Part shown: positions 7,678 through 12,159 of the stretch, one piece after another
Position numbering within the stretch: position 1 is the stretch's first letter
Layout: each line of letters starts with the position of its first letter
Source: Wohlfahrtiimonas larvae_A
GTDB lineage: Bacteria; Pseudomonadota; Gammaproteobacteria; Cardiobacteriales; Wohlfahrtiimonadaceae
Length of the DNA: 12,159 nt
Reading direction: 5' to 3'
Assembly: GCA_040394195.1 (NCBI GenBank)
Contig: JBEBSR010000068.1
Location: forward strand, 1 to 12,159
The notes under the pieces: model-generated
The model's database searches: none
What the model saw: only the letters and a program-made list of their open reading frames with translations
What the model was told of the DNA's origin: nothing
Program-made: the position numbers and the translations under genes

Positions 7678-7710
7678 AAAAGCTCTCTTCCAAATGGAAG
7701 AGAGCTTTTT
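7678..7710 (+). terminator. Perfect hairpin terminator after LysM-FecR gene
   Basis: The arm 7681-7691 (AGCTCTCTTCC) pairs without mismatch with 7696-7706 across the AAAT loop. A's at 7678-7680 lengthen the stem against the T tract at 7707-7710. It begins 40 nt after the LysM-FecR stop codon. Because A's flank the left arm and T's the right, it could also stop minus-strand transcripts, but macB has its own hairpin first. Confidence 0.9.
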
Positions 7711-7744
7711 GCTATATAGGGCTACAAGTTTTAAAAGCCACCTG

Positions 7745-7772
7745 TAAAAATATCCCTTCCGTAAGAAGGGAT
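7745..7772 (-). terminator. Intrinsic terminator after macB
   Basis: Read on the minus strand, an 8-bp perfect stem (7765-7772 with 7752-7759, arms ATCCCTTC and GAAGGGAT) with a 5-nt loop is followed by an ATTTTTA tract (7745-7751). It lies 33 nt beyond the macB stop codon. With the preceding plus-strand terminator it insulates the two convergent gene strings. Confidence 0.8.
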
Positions 7773-7805
7773 TGTATTATTTGTGGGAATCTTGAAGTGA
7801 TTTGA

Positions 7806-9767
7806 TTATGATCTTTCTAATGCTTCAATAGGTGCTAACTGTGCGGCACGGCGAGCAGGGAAGTAACCGAAAACCACACCAATAGCAGTGGATGCGCCTA
7901 ATGCAACAACAATGGATATCAATGAGAATCCTACAGTTAAATCTAATTCTAATTGATTGATGGCATAACCGGCTGCATAAGCCACTAAAATTCCAACACA
8001 ACCACCCAATAAACACACTAATACGGCTTCAATGAGGAATTGCATGGAGATATCACTTTTACGCGCGCCTACGGCCATTCTCATACCAATTTCTTTGGTG
8101 CGTTCAGCTACTGAAACCAACATGATATTCATCACGCCAATCCCACCAACAATCAATGAAATCATAGCGATAGAGAATATTAAGAAACGCATCACAAAGG
8201 TTGTCTCTTCCACTAATTCTTTAAAAGAATCTGCCGTAAAAATAAAGAAATCTTTTGCACCATGCAATTGTGTCATTAAGCTTGTGAGCGTTTGCTCAGC
8301 GAGCTTCATATCAATATTATCTTGAACTGTGACAGTAATATTACGTAAGTAGCTTTGCCCTAATAAGCGCTTCATTGCGGTTGAATAAGGAATGAATACT
8401 GTTAAGTTGCTGTATCCACCAGAGCGCTGATTTTTCGATGTAGCAATGCCGATTACACGCATTGGTAAACGATTGAGTGTAATCACTTCACCGATTGGAT
8501 TTGTACCATCTGTGAATAATTCATCGCGCGTTGATTCATCTATTACAACATCTAGGCTCAATTGTTCTTCGCCTTCTTCATCAAAGAAAATGCCTTCTGA
8601 TGGCGTAAAGCCTTCCGTTTCGAAATATTGTGTGCCAACGCCCATGACTGAAACGTTTTTTTCTAGGCTGCCATAACGTGCCAATGCATTGGTATTAACA
8701 ACAGGTGTCACACTTTTAATGAAGGACTGTTTACTTAAAAAACTAACATCGTTGGGTGTTAAGCTTCGTACACGGCCAGATCGAGCATCACCAAAGCCAC
8801 TGCCAGGATAAATAGTTAGTGTACTTGTCCCCATTGAATTGATATTGCTGAGGATTTGATTCATTGTGCCTTGGCCAAGTGCAATCACAAGTACAACGGA
8901 AGCAATACCTATGATAATGCCAAGCATGGTTAGAAATGTTCTCATACGTTGCATGGACATGGAGATCAATGCCATTCTAAATGCATTAATGATGCGATCT
9001 AATAGCAGTAACCATTCTGTGCCACGTTTATTGTTTAATTGAGGCAGTTGTACAGGTGCTTCTTGAACCTCAGGAATGGGCGGTGGCGTATTGCTACGAT
9101 CCTCAATGACTTCACCATCTTTCAGTTCAATCACTCGAGTAGCGTGATTGGCAACATTCTTATCATGAGTGACAAGGATAATAGTATGACCAGCTTGATT
9201 CAGCTCCTGAAGGATTTTTAAAACTTGCTCACCACTTTCACTATCTAAAGCACCTGTTGGCTCATCGGCAAGAATAACTTCACCGCCATTCATTAGAGCG
9301 CGAGCAATACTAACACGCTGTTGCTGTCCGCCTGATAACTGTGTTGGATAGTAGCTGAGTCGTTCCTCTAATCCTAAGGCTATTAATATTGCATTCGCAC
9401 GGTTTTTTCTCTGTGTAGGTGAAAATCCTGCATAAACTGCTGGAACTTCAACATTACCTTCAGCATTGAGTGTTGATAATAAGTGGTAACGTTGGAAGAT
9501 GAAACCAAAGTGTTCACGACGTAATTTAGCCAATTGGTCATCTTCATATTGGCCAATATTTTCATTATGGAATAGATAATCGCCAGAAGATGCCTGATCT
9601 AAGCAACCTAAAATATTCATTAGCGTTGATTTACCAGAACCTGAAGCACCGATAATCGCAACCATTTCACCTTTCTCAATGGTGAGATTAATACCTTTGA
9701 GGATTTGGACAGTTTCATCGCCTGATTGAAAGGATCGGGTAATGTTTTTGAGCTCAATTAATGACAT
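7806..9767 (-). CDS. macB: MacB ABC exporter (ATPase plus permease)
   Basis: A 653-residue protein with the complete MacB layout (E. coli MacB is 648 residues). The N-terminal ATPase has Walker A GASGSGKST (40-48), signature LSGGQ (144-148), Walker B VILADEP (164-170) and switch H201. A proline-rich linker follows at about 227-240, then the first membrane helix at about 277-297, a large periplasmic domain, and an FtsX-type C-terminal three-helix membrane part that includes ERTKEIGMRMAVGA. With MacA and an outer-membrane TolC channel it exports macrolides, peptides or lipid-like substrates; no tolC is in the window, so a TolC encoded elsewhere is presumed. The start ATG (9765-9767) lies four bases after the macA stop, and its GAGG site (9775-9778) sits inside the end of macA, so the pair is probably translationally coupled. 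The substrate cannot be told from sequence. Confidence 0.93.
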   Translation of the reverse strand: MSLIELKNITRSFQSGDETVQILKGINLTIEKGEMVAIIGASGSGKSTLMNILGCLDQASSGDYLFHNENIGQYEDDQLAKLRREHFGFIFQRYHLLSTLNAEGNVEVPAVYAGFSPTQRKNRANAILIALGLEERLSYYPTQLSGGQQQRVSIARALMNGGEVILADEPTGALDSESGEQVLKILQELNQAGHTIILVTHDKNVANHATRVIELKDGEVIEDRSNTPPPIPEVQEAPVQLPQLNNKRGTEWLLLLDRIINAFRMALISMSMQRMRTFLTMLGIIIGIASVVLVIALGQGTMNQILSNINSMGTSTLTIYPGSGFGDARSGRVRSLTPNDVSFLSKQSFIKSVTPVVNTNALARYGSLEKNVSVMGVGTQYFETEGFTPSEGIFFDEEGEEQLSLDVVIDESTRDELFTDGTNPIGEVITLNRLPMRVIGIATSKNQRSGGYSNLTVFIPYSTAMKRLLGQSYLRNITVTVQDNIDMKLAEQTLTSLMTQLHGAKDFFIFTADSFKELVEETTFVMRFLIFSIAMISLIVGGIGVMNIMLVSVAERTKEIGMRMAVGARKSDISMQFLIEAVLVCLLGGCVGILVAYAAGYAINQLELDLTVGFSLISIVVALGASTAIGVVFGYFPARRAAQLAPIEALERS

Positions 9768-9771
9768 GATC

Positions 9772-11004
9772 TTACCTCATGCGTGGCATGCGATTTGGAC
9801 CTGCTTTAGCATCACCAAAAGATTCTGATAGAACAACTTGTTCATCACCATTTAAGCCTGAAATAACTTCTGTATAAATATTATTACTGATGCCCAATAT
9901 TACTTTTTTGGGTGAAATTGATCCATTACTTTCTAGTACCCAAACATAAGCTTCTTTATTGTCACGTTTTTTACGATCTTTGGATTGGTTGTCATCATTA
10001 GGTATATCGATGTTAGAAGGTTTAAATCTAGTTGCCATGGTGGATATGACTAATTTATCTTTAACACTGTCCACCACGATATAAACTTGTGTTGTCATAT
10101 CGATGCGGAATAGATGATCTTTATTATCAACCTTTAAAATACCATTGTAATAAATTGCTTCTGTGCTCACAGTGGTTGCTGTATTACCAGTTGTTGTTTG
10201 GAATTTTTCTGGTGCAGGCTCAGTGGATTCTAATAGAGCAGGGTAACGATTTTTAGGCTGGCCTAAAATTGTAAAGTAAGCAGTCATACCAGGTTGAATT
10301 TTAGTGATATCTGCTTCAGAAATTTGTGCCTTGATATTCATTGTATCTAAATCAGCAATTTTCACGATAGTTGGCGCTGTTTGTACTGAGTTAACCGTTT
10401 GGCCTTCTTTAACAACAGTTGCAACAACAATGCCATCAATGGGCGCAATGATTTTTGTATAAGTTAAATCTAATTGTGCTGTATCTAAGGATATTTTAGC
10501 TTGGGCAATTTGCGCATCTAATGCATCTAACTCTGCTTCTAAAACCAATAAATTTGCTTCGGCAATATCAACATCTGCTTGGGTAGTTGCCTTCTGGCGA
10601 ATCAAATTTTGCTGGCGTTGTAATGTAATGCGAGCATTGACAATTTGTGCTTGTTTTGCAACTTTAGACGCTTCAACATTCTTTAAACGTGCTTCGCTAT
10701 CTTTCACGGCATTCAATTGTGGTAAATCATCAATTTCTGCAATGAGCTGGCCTTTTTTAACCGCATCACCTAAATCAACATGCAATTTTTTGATTTGCCC
10801 TGAAACCTGAGCGCCCACTTCAACTTGTTGCGATGCTTCTAATTTACCATCAGCCAAAATAGTCACTTCTAGATCCTGATTTTTAACAGATTCAGTTAAA
10901 TAGCTAATGGGCACTTGAGTGAAGTATTTTTGATAGATAGTGAATCCAATAATTGCGAGGGCGATCAATGTGAAGATCGCTGTTTTAGTATTTTTGATTT
11001 TCAT
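9772..11004 (-). CDS. macA: MacA periplasmic adaptor
   Basis: A 410-residue membrane-fusion protein that bridges MacB and TolC. It has an uncleaved N-terminal membrane anchor (about 9-25), the first half of the lipoyl domain (about 58-92, with VGAQVSGQI), a coiled-coil hairpin (about 98-180), the second lipoyl half with APIDGIVV (about 187-194), then beta-barrel and membrane-proximal domains. It is longer than E. coli MacA (371). Part of the excess is a charged, probably disordered segment at about 331-351 rich in D, K and R, inserted in the membrane-proximal domain. A basic, methionine-containing tail (NRMPRMR) ends the protein. The start at 11004 is supported by homology (the anchor begins at residue 9), although the ribosome-binding site is weak. 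A candidate promoter lies directly upstream. Confidence 0.92.
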   Translation of the reverse strand: MKIKNTKTAIFTLIALAIIGFTIYQKYFTQVPISYLTESVKNQDLEVTILADGKLEASQQVEVGAQVSGQIKKLHVDLGDAVKKGQLIAEIDDLPQLNAVKDSEARLKNVEASKVAKQAQIVNARITLQRQQNLIRQKATTQADVDIAEANLLVLEAELDALDAQIAQAKISLDTAQLDLTYTKIIAPIDGIVVATVVKEGQTVNSVQTAPTIVKIADLDTMNIKAQISEADITKIQPGMTAYFTILGQPKNRYPALLESTEPAPEKFQTTTGNTATTVSTEAIYYNGILKVDNKDHLFRIDMTTQVYIVVDSVKDKLVISTMATRFKPSNIDIPNDDNQSKDRKKRDNKEAYVWVLESNGSISPKKVILGISNNIYTEVISGLNGDEQVVLSESFGDAKAGPNRMPRMR

Positions 11005-11038
11005 GAAAGAGAATTGTTCTTAAATAGGAATTGCGGAC

Positions 11039-11044
11039 ATTATA
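11039..11044 (-). promoter_or_regulatory. Candidate -10 element of the macAB promoter
   Basis: On the minus strand a perfect TATAAT lies 34 nt before the macA ATG, which would give a leader of about 27 nt. The -35 region is poor: the hexamers 17-18 nt upstream read ACAAAT or TACAAA. This suggests a regulated promoter needing an activator. It supports macAB having its own transcript in addition to any read-through from lnt. Confidence 0.55.
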
Positions 11045-11051
11045 TAGAATT

Positions 11052-11085
11052 AACCTTTGTAATTTGTACAGAGAATGTAAAGGTT
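11052..11085. promoter_or_regulatory. Operator-like inverted repeat upstream of macA
   Basis: The arms AACCTTT (11052-11058) and AAAGGTT (11079-11085) are perfect 7-bp inverted repeats separated by 20 nt, with centres 27 bp apart. The inner arm lies between the candidate -10 and -35 of macA, and the outer arm lies upstream of the -35. There is no T tract, so it is not a terminator. A dimeric regulator site is plausible; no known operator consensus is recognised. Confidence 0.35.
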
Positions 11086-11101
11086 GTGAGTAATTGGAAA
11101 A

Positions 11102-11728
11102 TTATGGAAAGTATTCAATGATTCTTGTACGTATCATAGGTTTATCATTTATTTTTTCTTCTTTTTGTTTAATCCAATTGCCATATTGATCAAACTCTAT
11201 ATTGGTGATAAATACATAGTTTTCTTTAATTTCTAGCTTCGGATTATTCATATCAACATATTGATATTGTGTGATTTCATCAGGTTTTGTTGTGCTATCC
11301 ATGAATAGTTCATGGCGAGTTGCTTTGCCTTCAGAATCAAAAAATGTATCAATGACTAAATCACCATCATCAAAGCGAACGTGATTCTCTGCTAGCCAAG
11401 TTGTGGTTAGCTCTTGGCGCTGTTCTTCGCCTTCAGCTTCGTATACAAATGCAATATTACGTACTTTACCTTGATAAGGCTCGAAAGTTTGCTTCAAAGA
11501 ATCGTCATAAATGATCTCTGTGATGAATCCCTGTTCATTGAATGATGTTTGGGATTTTTGTAACTCTTCGCCATCTTCACGAGTTTCTTGCACAGTAATT
11601 TGTTTCACTGGTTTATTTAAACCTGCAAAATGCCAATCATTTTGAATAGTGAAATCATCTGCTAAAGCAACATTAACAAGTAATGAACCTGCTAATAATA
11701 AAGATAATGATATGATTTTATTTTTCAT
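11102..11728 (-). CDS. Secreted protein of unknown function
   Basis: A 208-residue protein I cannot assign. Residues 1-23 are a clear Sec signal peptide ending in ALA, before DDFT, without a lipobox, so it should be periplasmic or released. The mature part is acidic, predicted beta-rich, and contains short stretches of the type found in YD-like or antitoxin-like beta repeats: FNEQGFITEI, FDSEGKATRHE and FDQYGNWIKQ. These three (F)(D/N)xxG elements are spaced along the chain and suggest a repeated beta-hairpin fold. There are no cysteines in the mature part. The start is ATG with AGGA at 11737-11740, and the gene begins 17 nt after the lnt stop, so it is likely co-transcribed with lnt. A link to lipoprotein maturation or MacAB export is only positional. 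Confidence 0.75.
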   Translation of the reverse strand: MKNKIISLSLLLAGSLLVNVALADDFTIQNDWHFAGLNKPVKQITVQETREDGEELQKSQTSFNEQGFITEIIYDDSLKQTFEPYQGKVRNIAFVYEAEGEEQRQELTTTWLAENHVRFDDGDLVIDTFFDSEGKATRHELFMDSTTKPDEITQYQYVDMNNPKLEIKENYVFITNIEFDQYGNWIKQKEEKINDKPMIRTRIIEYFP

Positions 11729-11745
11729 GGTGGTAATCCTAAAGA

Positions 11746-12159
11746 TTAATATTTTCTTCTGTATTTATTTTTACGATTTTTGATCGATAAAATGATGGTT
11801 AATAAAAATAGCGCACTTGCCACAATGATCCAAGGATTATCACCATATTTCACATACGCAGTTAAGCCATTTTTACCTGTAATCGCAGCTGATAATGTTG
11901 TTGCTTCAAATTGTGGAGCTTGTGCGATTACTTCGCCATTAGCGGCAACGAAAGCTGTTAAACCTGTATTGGTTGCTCGAGCAATTGGACGTGCAAATTC
12001 AATCGCGCGTGCTTGTACGATTTGTAAATGTTGCCAAGGTGCTAAAGAATCACCAAACCAAGCATCATTACTGATATTCACTAAGAAACCACTTTGGTTT
12101 GCTTGATAACGTAAAGATTCACCAAATACAGCTTCAAAACAGATTGAGCCTGTTGTTTG
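11746..12159 (-). CDS. lnt: Apolipoprotein N-acyltransferase, C-terminal part
   Basis: The last 137 residues of Lnt, the inner-membrane enzyme that transfers a third acyl chain from phospholipid to the N-terminal cysteine of lipoproteins. The frame runs open to the window edge, so the start is outside. The catalytic cysteine of the nitrilase-like domain is present in SICFE (codon 12139-12141). The strongly conserved NISNDAWFGDSLAPWQH segment and RAIEFARPIARATN follow. A C-terminal membrane helix (PWIIVASALFLLTIILSI) and a basic tail complete the family pattern. The catalytic Glu and Lys lie upstream and cannot be checked. A GTG at 12079-12081 inside the frame is a valine codon, not a start. 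The gene leads the minus-strand string. Confidence 0.95.
   Translation of the reverse strand, partial: QTTGSICFEAVFGESLRYQANQSGFLVNISNDAWFGDSLAPWQHLQIVQARAIEFARPIARATNTGLTAFVAANGEVIAQAPQFEATTLSAAITGKNGLTAYVKYGDNPWIIVASALFLLTIILSIKNRKNKYRRKY

Noticed and set aside
7639..7805. Possible CRISPR-like or small-RNA hairpins in the convergent gap
   Set aside because: The two hairpins differ in sequence and each has a T tract on the side expected for a terminator of its neighbouring gene.
11746..12081. A short 111-residue gene starting with GTG at 12081
   Set aside because: The frame continues upstream to the window edge and encodes the catalytic-cysteine region of Lnt; the GTG is an internal valine.

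Overview
The window comes from an AT-rich proteobacterium, most likely a gammaproteobacterium. The evidence is a DarP/YjgA protein (a Beta/Gammaproteobacterial family), a PilG-type twitching regulator, a MlaF-type ATPase, MacAB and the C-terminal part of apolipoprotein N-acyltransferase Lnt, all typical of a Gram-negative envelope. I cannot name the genus from the sequence alone.

Plus strand, 1-7638: the window opens inside a tRNA-Glu(TTC) gene. A strong intrinsic terminator follows, and 19 nt after it darP begins. A candidate promoter then leads into a tightly packed gene string: a PilG-like CheY receiver, a PilJ-like double-membrane-spanning sensor without any recognisable methyl-accepting signalling domain, and a ChpA-N-terminal/FimL-like helical protein ending in an HPt domain with an intact histidine but no CheA kinase core. 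mlaF and mlaE follow directly. mlaE carries two in-frame nonsense codons (TGA at codon 65, TAG at codon 194) and no frameshift; mlaD, mlaC and mlaB do not follow. A secreted LysM-FecR-Fn3-like protein closes the string, which ends at a perfect hairpin terminator.

Minus strand, 12159-7806: a second, convergent string reads lnt (partial), a secreted protein of unknown function, macA and macB. A candidate promoter with an operator-like inverted repeat lies just upstream of macA. macB ends at its own hairpin terminator, so the 167-nt convergent gap at 7639-7805 holds two back-to-back terminators.

How the genes may work together: both strings concern the cell envelope. The most unusual part is the three-gene set at 693-4377. 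It has the receiver, receptor shell and HPt/scaffold parts of the Pil-Chp (type IV pilus chemosensory) pathway, but no kinase, no CheW adaptor, no second receiver (PilH) and no methylation enzymes in the locus. Either the parts work with a kinase encoded elsewhere, or they form a phosphotransfer or scaffold module like the FimL-PilG branch of Pseudomonas. That they act as a system is inference; the missing domains are what the sequence shows.
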